A stretch of 64,000 bases of DNA from Nostoc sp. C052. Its GTDB lineage: Bacteria > Cyanobacteriota > Cyanobacteriia > Cyanobacteriales > Nostocaceae. The translations under genes and the position numbers were made by a program. Where the stretch lies: positions 1,054,001-1,118,000 of the forward strand of contig NZ_CP040272.1 of the NCBI RefSeq assembly GCF_013393905.1, in the 5' to 3' direction. Every line of letters starts with the position of its first letter. Within the stretch, counting starts at the first letter, position 1. The notes beneath the pieces are model-generated. The model did no database searches, was not told the origin of the DNA, and saw only the letters and a list, made by a program, of their open reading frames with translations. This document shows positions 8,501 to 15,845 of the stretch, one piece after another.

Positions 8501-11011
8501 CAGTAGCGTTTTGCCGTGGTTTTGCACTACCACAATGAATCTCTGCATTTCGTCAAAGTCACCGCTTAAAAAAGCTGCCTCTGCTACTTCTTGATGCAGT
8601 ACTAATGTCAGATGATACTGACTTTGCCAACTATCTGGCGCTAACAGTTCCAAACCTACATTCAAGTATTTGACAGCAGACTCATAAGCAGTTGCAGATT
8701 TGGCTCTCTGTCCAGCTATCAAATTAAGTTGAGCGAGTTCATATTTTTCTGCTTCGTAAATTAGTAATTCAGTCCCGTAATTGAGTTGATTCACTAAAGC
8801 AAAAACATTTTCTTTGCGTTCTTCTGGTGTAGTATTTTGCAGTAGTAATTGACCAATTTTCAGATGTGTTGCTTTTTTCTGCTCATCAGGAATCAGAGAA
8901 TAAGCTGCTTGTTGTACTCGATCGTGTAAAAACTTGTAGTCAACTTTCAGATCGGTTAAGGTAATACCACTTGATTCTTCCTGAGCAAATACTAAAGGAA
9001 TTTTGTAGTCTTGATTTAACGGCAGAATTAACCCAGCTTGCAGGGCAGACCATAATTGCACCGCCGTTTTGAGAGAAGATGCTTCATTAACGATCGCCAA
9101 TACATCCAGATTAAAACTATTCCCAATACAAGCAGCTAGTTTCAGAACTTTTTGCGTCTCTAGTGAGAGTTTGCGAATGTTTCTCGCTGTCAGTTCAACC
9201 ACATTGAGGTCAGTGATGCCAATGGCTTGAATATCTTTAAGATCCCACTGCCACACTCCAGATTGAAAGTTGTATGTTAACAAGTCTTCCTGATGTAGAG
9301 TTTTCAGCAGTTGCGTTAAGAAAAATGGGTTCCCTGCGGTTTTGTGGAATAGTAATTCGGCAAGTTGCTCAGTGCCTTCTGTGTTATTCAACGTATCGCT
9401 AATTAAGGCTTCCACATCTGTTAACTGCAACGGTGAGAGAACGATGTTATTGACCACTGCATCTGCTTTTTGAATTTTCTCCAAACTCATCATCAAGGGA
9501 TGGGTAGGAGAAACTTCATTATCGCGGTATGCTCCGATTAATAATAAATATTGGCGCTCGGTATTCGTCATCAATAACTCAATGAATTTCAATGATGCCG
9601 AATCTGCCCACTGCAAGTCATCAAGAAACACAACCAAAGGATGGTCTTTAGTGGTGAATACGCCAATGAATTGCCCAAAAATGCGGTTGAAACGATTTTG
9701 AGATTCAGTCGCCCCCAGTTGGGTCACAGGTGGCTGCTGACCAATAATTAGTTCGACTTCTGGAATTACATCGATAATAACTTGCCCATTGTCGCCTAAT
9801 GCAGTTAATAGTTTCTTTTTCCATTTTTGGATTTGAGCTTCGCTTTCGGTGAGTAATTGCTGAATTAAAGATTGAAATGCTTGAATCAGAGAAGCATAGG
9901 GAATATCACGTTTGAACTGGTCAAACTTACCTGCAATGAAATAACCTCTTGCTCCCACAATTGGTTTATGAACTTCATGGACGACACAGGTTTTACCAAT
10001 CCCCGAATAACCAGAAACGAGCATGATTTCGCTGCTACCACCTGCCACTCGCTCAAACGCTGCCATCAAAGTTGCTACTTCTGCTTTGCGTCCATACAGC
10101 TTTTGCGGAATCAAAAAATGCCCCGATTTGTCACGTCTTCCCGGTACAAAGTTGGCAATCTTGCCAGTGGCTTGCAGTTCAAATAAACATTCTTCTAAAT
10201 CAGCTTTTAGTCCCCAAGCGCTTTGATATCGCTCCTCTGCTGTTTTTGCTAACAGCTTTAAAATAATCGCACTAATTGCCTCTGGCACTTCTTCCAGAAT
10301 CCGGCACACACTTTCTTGACAAGGTGCGACTGGCGTTTTGGCAATATGACAGTGTACTAACTCCATCGGATCGGTAGTATGAAATGGCAAAGTACCTGTG
10401 AGCATTTCATACAAAGTGACACCCAACGAATAAAAGTCGGTGCGAAAGTCAATTGCTCGGTTCATTCTGCCTGTTTGCTCAGGCGACATATAAGCAAGTG
10501 TACCTTCAAGCAAATTAGGATTGCTCAAGATGGGATTTTCTTTATCGAGGCGGGAAGAGATACTAAAGTCAATCAGTTTAACTTCCCCAGAATCCGAGTC
10601 AATGAGAATATTGTGTGGCTTAATATCTTTATGAATAATGTGTTTGGCGTGCAGTTCGCCTAATATATGTGCCAAATTAATCGCCACCTTGAGAAAAATA
10701 ATCAAGGTGGTTGTTTGAGTCGCAATCAGTTCTTTAAGCGAGCAACCTGGAATGTCTTCCAAAACCAAAGCCAAACCGTGCTGATAATTTTTTAACTCGT
10801 AGGGTTTAACAATGCCAGAAATTTGCAGAGGCTCAATGATTTGATATTCGTGGCGCAGTCGCGCAATGTCTTCTAAGAGTGGGTGTTCGTCAAGGAGAGT
10901 TTTGATAATAACGCTGAGGTTATCGGTTTTTCGTCGTCCGCGATAAATGACGGTTTTACTACCGGAGTGAAGGGTTTCAAGGAGTTGATAACCAGATAGA
11001 GTAGCTGTCAT
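5564..11011 (-). CDS. Trifunctional Ser/Thr kinase - AAA ATPase - GAF - histidine kinase (HstK-type)
   Basis: I place the start at ATG 11011 (MTATLSGYQLLETLHSGSKT), giving 1815 residues; the frame stays open 26 codons further up to 11089, but the kinase fold begins here. Domains in order: Ser/Thr kinase (about 1-270) with IIHKDIKPHNILID and LIDFSIS, i.e. DFS in place of DFG; an AAA/predicted-ATPase module with Walker A GYSGIGKT; a long helical TPR-like region; a GAF domain (about 1310-1460); a coiled coil; a HisKA H-box VAGVAHEINNPVN; and an HATPase domain with NVLSNAIDAL, ADNGLGMP and GKGTGMGLS. Such proteins are common in heterocystous cyanobacteria and link Ser/Thr and His phosphorylation. 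No response regulator is adjacent, so the partner is unknown. Confidence 0.9.
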   Translation of the reverse strand: MTATLSGYQLLETLHSGSKTVIYRGRRKTDNLSVIIKTLLDEHPLLEDIARLRHEYQIIEPLQISGIVKPYELKNYQHGLALVLEDIPGCSLKELIATQTTTLIIFLKVAINLAHILGELHAKHIIHKDIKPHNILIDSDSGEVKLIDFSISSRLDKENPILSNPNLLEGTLAYMSPEQTGRMNRAIDFRTDFYSLGVTLYEMLTGTLPFHTTDPMELVHCHIAKTPVAPCQESVCRILEEVPEAISAIILKLLAKTAEERYQSAWGLKADLEECLFELQATGKIANFVPGRRDKSGHFLIPQKLYGRKAEVATLMAAFERVAGGSSEIMLVSGYSGIGKTCVVHEVHKPIVGARGYFIAGKFDQFKRDIPYASLIQAFQSLIQQLLTESEAQIQKWKKKLLTALGDNGQVIIDVIPEVELIIGQQPPVTQLGATESQNRFNRIFGQFIGVFTTKDHPLVVFLDDLQWADSASLKFIELLMTNTERQYLLLIGAYRDNEVSPTHPLMMSLEKIQKADAVVNNIVLSPLQLTDVEALISDTLNNTEGTEQLAELLFHKTAGNPFFLTQLLKTLHQEDLLTYNFQSGVWQWDLKDIQAIGITDLNVVELTARNIRKLSLETQKVLKLAACIGNSFNLDVLAIVNEASSLKTAVQLWSALQAGLILPLNQDYKIPLVFAQEESSGITLTDLKVDYKFLHDRVQQAAYSLIPDEQKKATHLKIGQLLLQNTTPEERKENVFALVNQLNYGTELLIYEAEKYELAQLNLIAGQRAKSATAYESAVKYLNVGLELLAPDSWQSQYHLTLVLHQEVAEAAFLSGDFDEMQRFIVVVQNHGKTLLDKMKVYEVQIQAYMPQNKIIDAVNTGLEVLKLLGVEFPETVTPLDIGQALEETKSILSGKEPSDLLYLPQMTDPHKMAVLKLLSSLFIAAYFGAPELVPLVICKQVNLSVQYGNASVSPFVYSLYGFLLCGVVGDIERGYQFGQLALSLLSKLNAKEVSTKTFQIVNALIRHWKEPVRKTLETFQAIYSSGLETGDLEYAAYGGFQYCFQSYLVGKQLTIVEREMATYWDAIKKIKQETSLQYQEIHWQAVLNMMGKNQNPCIFRGEVYDEQKMLPIHQQANDQLAIQFLYFHKLLLCYWFENYSQALENIVQVEKSFGAAAGQVISAIFYFYDSLVRLAVYADSPQLEQQGIASRVQANQEKMQKWAHHAPENHLHRFYLVEAERHRVLGEKIAAMEMYDKAIALAKENEYINEEALAHELAGKFYLSWGKETIAQTYMTNAYYAYSHWGALAKVKYLESKYPQLITRNANPQKLEKNYKELTLNTSTTTGGSHLLDWMTMMKASQTLSGEMVLTRLLENLMKNIIENAGAQQGYFIAKQEHQWILEAVGIIAGKEVSVVVNSEDKTNSTSLPIALFNYVERTRENLVLENAVKDSRFAADSYIVTQQSKSILCLPLIHSGKFTGILYLENNLISGAFTLERVNVLSLLIAQISIAIDNARLYTNLQTYSQQLEAKNAALQASEIREREKAEELAQSLQKLQQTQSQLVQTEKMSSLGQLVAGVAHEINNPVNFIFGNLNHANEYTQEVLGLLELYQKHYPSPHPEIQEQAETIDLEFLLQDLPKLLLSMRVGADRIRKIVASLRTFSRMDEADRKAVNIHEGIDSTLMILQHRFKVKSDSPGIELIKHYGNLPLVECYAGELNQVFMNVLSNAIDALEEALVKNPEKITSPTITIYTEKLDAHQVEIRIADNGLGMPESVRQRLFDPFFTTKPVGKGTGMGLSISYQIVAEKHGGLLSCTSKPSEGAEFQIRIPVR

Positions 11012-11110
11012 TGTTTTTTCTTGCAATAGAAGCATTCTTAATATGCCCATGCAAGTTAACCATGTAACATATGAGACAAAATGATACATAGTTTTAATAC
11101 TTGAGAGTTA

Positions 11111-11143
11111 ATGCAAGAGACGCGATAAATCGCGTCTTTGCAA
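11111..11143. repeat. Small palindrome, AGACGCGATAAATCGCGTCT type
   Basis: AGACGCGATAAATCGCGTCT is a near-perfect palindrome. Relatives occur at 37927-37955, 39779-39801 and 45673-45740. It belongs to a dispersed intergenic family and lies upstream of the kinase gene. Confidence 0.65.
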
Positions 11144-11156
11144 TGTAGAATTTTCC

Positions 11157-11247
11157 AGGACTTACGCAAACAATAGCCCAAACTCTGATTTTACAGTAGG
11201 GGCAATTCATGAATTGCCCCTACCACGTGTACCTTTGCGTAAGTCCT
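11157..11247. repeat. Nested inverted repeat with AGGACTTACGCAAA ends
   Basis: The outer terminal repeats are AGGACTTACGCAAA and TTTGCGTAAGTCCT, exact complements. Inside is a perfect 28-bp palindrome (11196-11223, arm GTAGGGGCAATTCA). The whole 91-bp unit fits a small MITE and fills the gap between the kinase start and the ArsC-like gene end. Confidence 0.75.
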
Positions 11248-11263
11248 CTTTTCAAGTTCGGTA

Positions 11264-11749
11264 CTAATGTTTACAGTTGCCTTGCTTTTGGTGTTGTTGA
11301 GAACCTTGACTATGATTATGATCTTTACCGTGGGAACAGTTTTGCAAATCTTGCTTCAAAAGCTTGTCGCTGATTTCTTGCAAGGATTCATCCACAGCTT
11401 GTAAGCCAATCCAAGCATCAATCTTTTGTACATCAAATCCTACCTCACGCTGTTCGCCTACTTCTAATAAAGGACGGCGAATTAACAATGGTTCTTTCAG
11501 CATCAGCGCCAAAGCGGTTTGGGCATCGATTTTTTCAGGAACCACCTCACCAGATTTTACCTTGGGGGCGGAAAGATTAAACCATTCGGCTACGGGGCGA
11601 TCGCCAAAAAATGAGCGCAACCGTTCAACTGTCCAAGGTTCTTTTAGCAGGTTGTATGGTATCACCTCATGACCGGCTGCTGTGAGCAAAACTTTTTGCT
11701 TAGTACCACCTTTACAGCCTGGTTTGCTATAGAAACTTACTCTTGCCAT
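11264..11749 (-). CDS. ArsC/Spx-like protein, nitrogenase-associated type
   Basis: 161 residues with a thioredoxin-like ArsC fold start (MARVSFYSKPGCKGGTKQK) carrying a single redox Cys at 12. It resembles the 'nitrogenase-associated' ArsC-like family found near nif genes of diazotrophs (family recall). RRPLLEVGEQREVGFD matches the C-terminal half of the ArsC fold. Unusual is a His/Gln/Cys-rich tail (about 137-161, with CSHGKDHNHS and GNCKH), which could bind a metal; this is inference. It is the last gene of a run that starts with coxB and lies 56 bp after the cupin gene. Context and family both suggest a role in nitrogen fixation rather than arsenate reduction. Confidence 0.8.
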   Translation of the reverse strand: MARVSFYSKPGCKGGTKQKVLLTAAGHEVIPYNLLKEPWTVERLRSFFGDRPVAEWFNLSAPKVKSGEVVPEKIDAQTALALMLKEPLLIRRPLLEVGEQREVGFDVQKIDAWIGLQAVDESLQEISDKLLKQDLQNCSHGKDHNHSQGSQQHQKQGNCKH

Positions 11750-11805
11750 GCAACTATCTCCTAATTACCTTTTAGCGCTAAAGCGCCAACTACGAACCGA
11801 TGAAA

Positions 11806-12417
11806 TTAAAAATTCCTAGCTTTATGGCTAACTAAGTCAAACTCAAACCTCTCATTCGGATCGGTTTCGCCATAAATATTAAAAGTCACAGTTGGTTCCT
11901 CACCCACTGCTTCTACACTGTGAATTGCATCGGGAGTAAAACTAATAATGTCTCCTGGGAAGAGAGTTACTTCTCCCGTTGCTTCAATTTTGTCCTGAAA
12001 TTCTGGGCTATTGGTGCGTCGCCAAAAAGTATTTTTTTCCTGGCCTTTTAGCACCGCCACGATTCCCCACGTTCCATGATTATGAATGTTTGAACGGGTT
12101 CCTGGTGCAAATGTTACTGTTTGCACCGTCAACGGAAAACCCAATTCATCATATAGGAGTAAAACAGAGGTTCCCGTTTTAGGCGAAGGCTCTAAATGTT
12201 GACTTCGCACCCAGTAGGAATTTACTATCAAGCGCCTTACGAGCATCCGAATTTCTGGCAGACAATTGGTTTCATTGTCACTGCTATTGAGAACATCTTC
12301 CACCTCAGTTAAAAACCGATAAAGGCGGTAATTTTCTCTCAATAAATCCCATGCTCTTACAGATTTACAGGCTTGATACTGACCGTCCCCTGTTAGCAGC
12401 CAATCCCTACCTTTCAT
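11806..12417 (-). CDS. Cupin protein, cysteine-dioxygenase-like
   Basis: 203 residues. The cupin core runs from about 85 to 190. HNHGTWGIVAVLKGQE (about 112-127) supplies His-x-His and a Glu as likely metal ligands, and DAIHSVEA supplies the third His, as in cysteine dioxygenase-type cupins. Substrate unknown; thiol dioxygenase is only one possibility. ATG at 12417 has no visible Shine-Dalgarno and begins 5 bp after the stop of the 53-residue ORF, so it is probably translated by coupling to that small ORF. It lies in the coxBAC-distal group of genes, which suggests a function during nitrogen fixation. Confidence 0.8.
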   Translation of the reverse strand: MKGRDWLLTGDGQYQACKSVRAWDLLRENYRLYRFLTEVEDVLNSSDNETNCLPEIRMLVRRLIVNSYWVRSQHLEPSPKTGTSVLLLYDELGFPLTVQTVTFAPGTRSNIHNHGTWGIVAVLKGQEKNTFWRRTNSPEFQDKIEATGEVTLFPGDIISFTPDAIHSVEAVGEEPTVTFNIYGETDPNERFEFDLVSHKARNF

Positions 12418-12422
12418 AACTT

Positions 12423-12584
12423 TTAAATTGATAACGGAGAAGATTGGATCACAATGATCGGTGAGACATTAGGGATATTACCTACAGGAAATTTTGCAGG
12501 TATGTTGATAGGAGGAAAGATAGAGTTACTATCAGTAGCCGATCCTAATAGAGAATAGGATTTAGTAGATAACCAATTGTTCAT
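12423..12584 (-). CDS. Small ORF, 53 aa, in the cox/nif-associated operon
   Basis: ATG at 12584 follows AAGGTG with a 6-bp spacer, a clear ribosome binding site, and the frame ends with TAA at 12423. The peptide begins MNNWLSTKSYSLLGSA and continues with an Ile/Pro/Ser-rich part (INIPAKFPVGNIPNV), ending SSPLSI. It has almost no charged residues (Lys8, Asp18, Lys31), no Cys and no membrane helix. Its position is exact: 32 bp after the TPR-like gene and 5 bp before the cupin gene, filling the only gap between them. No family recognised. It could be a small structural or regulatory peptide, a leader for the cupin gene, or a peptide substrate. Confidence 0.55.
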   Translation of the reverse strand: MNNWLSTKSYSLLGSATDSNSIFPPINIPAKFPVGNIPNVSPIIVIQSSPLSI

Positions 12585-12616
12585 GATTTTCACCTTGACT
12601 TTTCATTGCTGACTAA

Positions 12617-13102
12617 TTAATCGTCTTCTTCTGCTGGGCGTGTCAAAATATCCAGCAGAATTCCAGAACCAAAATCATTCTTGTCGTCTATCTGTTTGAC
12701 TCTGGTGCTGATTTCTTTTGCTTCCTCGATTGCTCCCAACTTTGCTAGTACTAATCCAGAAGCAGCATAAGCATTTAAGTACAATCGAATTTGCGGGTCT
12801 TCTTTGCGATTGACTAATATAGGCTTAAGTTGCTCCCAGTCATCAGGGAATTTTTCTACTTCTTTAATTTTATCTAATAATTTGGTTGTTGTTTGTAGTG
12901 CAAGAGAATAATTATTTTTATAATAGAAAAATCTATAAGCTGCTACTAATACATCTGTATTTTCACCAGTCTGTGCTAAAGCTTGTTGAATATATTTTTC
13001 CGATTCTGATGTATTTTCCCAGTTTTGTGCAGCTAAAATTAATAGATTTTTGATATCTTCTGGAACCTGGAACCATGAGAATTTGTTTGTATTAGTTTGC
13101 AT
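12617..13102 (-). CDS. TPR-like helical protein, 161 aa
   Basis: An all-helical acidic protein with repeat-like helices (SEKYIQQALAQTGENTDVLV, YSLALQTTTKLLDKI, YAASGLVLAKLGAIEEAKE) that resemble degenerate tetratricopeptide repeats. ATG at 13102 has AGGAG at a good distance. It follows coxC by 86 bp, separated by a GTTAGGA repeat hairpin, and precedes the 53-aa ORF by 32 bp. No enzymatic motif seen. The position behind the CnfR-linked cox genes suggests an assembly or scaffold role connected to nitrogen fixation or to the oxidase, but this is inference. Confidence 0.7.
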   Translation of the reverse strand: MQTNTNKFSWFQVPEDIKNLLILAAQNWENTSESEKYIQQALAQTGENTDVLVAAYRFFYYKNNYSLALQTTTKLLDKIKEVEKFPDDWEQLKPILVNRKEDPQIRLYLNAYAASGLVLAKLGAIEEAKEISTRVKQIDDKNDFGSGILLDILTRPAEEDD

Positions 13103-13118
13103 AATGAACTCCTGGATA

Positions 13119-13183
13119 GTTAGGAGTTAGGAGTTAGGAGTTAGAAGTTATAAATTATTAGCTCCTCACTTCTCACTCCTAAC
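13119..13183. repeat. GTTAGGA heptamer repeat forming a hairpin
   Basis: Four GTTAGGA/GTTAGAA units face TCCTCACTTCTCACTCCTAAC, so the transcript can fold back. It lies in the 86-bp gap between coxC and the TPR-like gene and could attenuate or protect the coxBAC message. Confidence 0.6.
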
Positions 13184-13188
13184 TTTTG

Positions 13189-13785
13189 TTAAAACAAAGT
13201 AAGAACGTACACCAAAGTGAATAAAACAATCCAAATAATGTCTACGAAGTGCCAGTAAATTTCTGCCATTTCGATGAAAGTATGATTGGTTGCAGAATAT
13301 TCACCGGGGAGACGCGATCGCCACAATACACGTAATATCAATAACAGTCCCACAAAAACGTGCAAACCGTGGAACCCAGTCATGATATAAAAGCAGTTGG
13401 CGAAGACGTTGGTAGTCAGTCCGTATCCTAATGTTGAATACTCATAAACCTGACCACCCAAGAAAATTGCCCCCATGAGTGCAGTAATTGCATACCACAG
13501 TTGCATTCCCTTGACGTTATTTTTTTTAATCGCTGTATCACCGAAGTGAATCACGAAGCTACTAGACACCAGAATAATGGTGTTAATTGTCGGCACAAGT
13601 AGTTCTACTTCACTTCCTTCTGGAGGCCAAACTGCTGTAGTACCCCGGAAAAATAAGTAAGTAGCAAAAAATCCCCCAAACATTAGGGATTCAGAGGCAA
13701 GGAACGTTAATAGACCCCAAACTCTTAAATCTGGATGTTCTTCGTGTCCTGCGCTGTGATCTTCGCTTGTCGTAGCTACGGTCAT
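13189..13785 (-). CDS. coxC: Cytochrome c oxidase subunit III
   Basis: An integral membrane subunit of the aa3-type oxidase with about five helices. ATG at 13785 (MTVATTSEDHSAGHEEH) is preceded by AAGGGT; an upstream TTG at 13818 would add 11 residues but has no support. Family features are LRVWGLLTFLASESLMFGGFF and the C-terminal GFHGLHVFVGL and EIYWHFVDIIWIVLF segments. The 198 residues are the short bacterial form. It is the third gene of coxB-coxA-coxC. The position beside cnfR and fdxB marks this as the heterocyst-type Cox2 operon, thought to lower oxygen around nitrogenase. Confidence 0.93.
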   Translation of the reverse strand: MTVATTSEDHSAGHEEHPDLRVWGLLTFLASESLMFGGFFATYLFFRGTTAVWPPEGSEVELLVPTINTIILVSSSFVIHFGDTAIKKNNVKGMQLWYAITALMGAIFLGGQVYEYSTLGYGLTTNVFANCFYIMTGFHGLHVFVGLLLILRVLWRSRLPGEYSATNHTFIEMAEIYWHFVDIIWIVLFTLVYVLTLF

Positions 13786-14046
13786 ATTGTTTACCCTTAA
13801 AGGTGAAGCGTCGGGCAATTGAATTCTTCACAATCTTGATTTTCTTGTGGGATGGATTTTCGGATGTCCAAACCCACAAGAGTTATTTCTTAACTAAGTA
13901 CAGCATTTCATGAATTCGTAGCGAATTAAATTTAGCAATACCCGACAATGTTAATTCGTTGGCTTGCATTGTGAATGCATCGGCTTGCATTATGAATGCG
14001 TCGGCTTGCATTAAAAACGCTACGCTTTTACGCAAACAAAGCTGTA
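13786..14046. other. coxA-coxC spacer
   Basis: 261 bp without a gene. It holds a triple 21-bp repeat with internal dyads (13959-14020) and an AT-rich stretch before the coxC ribosome binding site. The gap is long for genes of one operon, so an internal promoter or processing site is possible. Confidence 0.5.
13959..14020. repeat. Three 21-bp tandem repeats, each a small dyad
   Basis: Units at 13959, 13980 and 14001 read TCGGCTTGCATTATGAATGC with small changes. The first two contain the inverted repeat GCATT-N3-AATGC. The third unit has lost its dyad (GCATTAAAAACGC). Located between coxA and coxC. Confidence 0.7.
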
Positions 14047-15735
14047 CTAAGCACTAGCTTCCGGTGTTGCAGATGGCTGTATTTCCGTACTATGACCGTG
14101 ACCGTAGTCATAAGGGCCATGAGTCACAATGGGCAAAACTTCCCAGTTTTCAATTGCTGGTGGTGAGCTAGTTGTCCATTCTAAGGTCAAAGCTTGCCAA
14201 GGATTATCACCAGCCAAAGGCCCTTTCAGCCAACTGTAGATGATGTTGATGGCAAAAGGAATTACTGATATCGCCAAAACAAATGAACCAAAGGTACAAA
14301 TCTGATTGAGGTCAATAAATTGGGGGTCATACATTGCCACTCGTCGGGGCATTCCTTTCAAACCCAATTCGTGCATAGGTAAGAAAGTAAGATTAGTGCC
14401 GATAAAAGTGAGGGCGAAATGAACGCGTCCCCAAGCTTCATTCAGCATTCGTCCGGTCATTTTGGGGAACCAGTGATAAATGCCGGCGTAGATGCCAAAC
14501 ACGGAACCGCCAAACAGAACGTAGTGAAAATGTCCGACTACATAATATGTGTCGTGGACGTGAACATCAAAGGGGGCTGTTCCCATTGTCACACCGCTTA
14601 AGCCGCCCATGACAAACATGGATAACAAGCCAATGGCGAAAAGCATCGCTGTGGTGAAGCGAATTTTACCACCCCATAGGGTAGCAACCCAGGCAAAAAT
14701 CTTCACGCCAGTGGGAACTGCAACTATCAGGGTAGAGATGGTGAAGAACATCCGCATCCAACCGGGTGTACCACTGGTAAACATGTGGTGTACCCAGACA
14801 AACAAACCGACAACGCAGATGGCGACACTAGAATAAGCGATCGCTTTATAACCAAAGATTGGCTTGCGGGCGTGGACTGGAATCACCTCGGACATAATAC
14901 CGAAGATGGGCAGAATCATTAAATATACTGCCGGGTGAGAATAAAACCAGAACAAGTGTTGATAAATTACAACGTTACCGCCTGCATCTGGTTTAAAGAA
15001 GGAGGTACCAAAGTTGAGGTCAAATAACAGCAGAATTAAACCGGCTGCTAATACAGGTGTGGAGAGAAGCGCCAGTAGGGAGGTTGCCAAGATTGCCCAG
15101 CAAAATAAGGGCACTTGATCCCATTTCATGCTGGGAACCTTCATCATCAAAATGGTGATCACAAAGTTCAGTGAACCCAAAATTGAAGAAGTTCCCACCA
15201 AGACGATCGCTAATATCCACATAGTTTGAGCGATTGGTGCTGTCACCAAACTCAATGGTGGGTAAGCTGTCCAACCAGATTGGGAACCGCCAAAAAAGAA
15301 ACTACCTAATATCAGCGCACCGGCTGGGGGATTTAACCAAAAGGCGATCGCATTTAGCTTCGGGAAAGCCATATCCCTAGCACCAACCATCAACGGCACC
15401 AAAAAGTTACCAAATCCCCCAATGGCGCTAGGGACAATCCACAGGAAGATCATAATCGTCCCGTGATTGGTCATGAAAGCGTTATACAGATTGGGGTCGA
15501 GTAAGTCTGCATCTGGTGTTGCTAATTCGGCACGGATAGCAACAGCCATCAGTCCACCGATGAGATAGAACACAAACGCTGTCACCAGGTATTGAATACC
15601 AATAACCTTGTGGTCAACATTAAATGTAAAATAATCTTGCCATTTCCACGCCTTCAAATGTGAGGTGTGGCCAGCCACCATTTCCGGTTTATTTTCTTCT
15701 GGTGGAGTATTCCGTGGAAATTCTACCTGCGTCAT
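14047..15735 (-). CDS. coxA: Cytochrome c oxidase subunit I
   Basis: A 562-residue heme-copper oxidase with about 12 helices. Heme and copper ligands are visible: His91 (MTNHGTIMIFLW), His267 and cross-linked Tyr271 (WFYSHPAVYL), His316/His317 (FVWVHHMF), and His402/His404 (VVGHFHYVLFGG). These motifs and KLNAIAFWLNPP identify an A-type oxidase. ATG at 15735 has AAGGAC upstream. It follows coxB by 92 bp of heptamer repeat. Product reduces oxygen to water using cytochrome c-type donors; in heterocysts this protects nitrogenase and supplies ATP. Confidence 0.96.
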   Translation of the reverse strand: MTQVEFPRNTPPEENKPEMVAGHTSHLKAWKWQDYFTFNVDHKVIGIQYLVTAFVFYLIGGLMAVAIRAELATPDADLLDPNLYNAFMTNHGTIMIFLWIVPSAIGGFGNFLVPLMVGARDMAFPKLNAIAFWLNPPAGALILGSFFFGGSQSGWTAYPPLSLVTAPIAQTMWILAIVLVGTSSILGSLNFVITILMMKVPSMKWDQVPLFCWAILATSLLALLSTPVLAAGLILLLFDLNFGTSFFKPDAGGNVVIYQHLFWFYSHPAVYLMILPIFGIMSEVIPVHARKPIFGYKAIAYSSVAICVVGLFVWVHHMFTSGTPGWMRMFFTISTLIVAVPTGVKIFAWVATLWGGKIRFTTAMLFAIGLLSMFVMGGLSGVTMGTAPFDVHVHDTYYVVGHFHYVLFGGSVFGIYAGIYHWFPKMTGRMLNEAWGRVHFALTFIGTNLTFLPMHELGLKGMPRRVAMYDPQFIDLNQICTFGSFVLAISVIPFAINIIYSWLKGPLAGDNPWQALTLEWTTSSPPAIENWEVLPIVTHGPYDYGHGHSTEIQPSATPEASA

Positions 15736-15738
15736 ATT

Positions 15739-15845
15739 TTTGTCCTTTGTCCTTTGTCATTTGTCATTTGTTTTTTTGTCCTTTGTCTTTTGTCATTTGT
15801 CAGTTATTAATGACCAATGACCAATGACTAATGACCAATGACCAA
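15739..15845. repeat. Heptamer tandem repeats (TTTGTCC/CATTTGT and CAATGAC)
   Basis: Two tracts of 7-bp units occupy the coxB-coxA gap. The CAATGAC/TAATGAC tract (15806-15847) runs into the end of coxB and encodes its last residues and its stop codon. These are short tandemly repeated repetitive sequences of the type known from heterocystous cyanobacteria. Confidence 0.8.

Noticed and set aside
13119..13183. Yfr1-like core (CTCCTCACTTC) after coxC
   Set aside because: The core of the cyanobacterial Yfr1 RNA is only partly matched and the place is explained by a GTTAGGA repeat hairpin.
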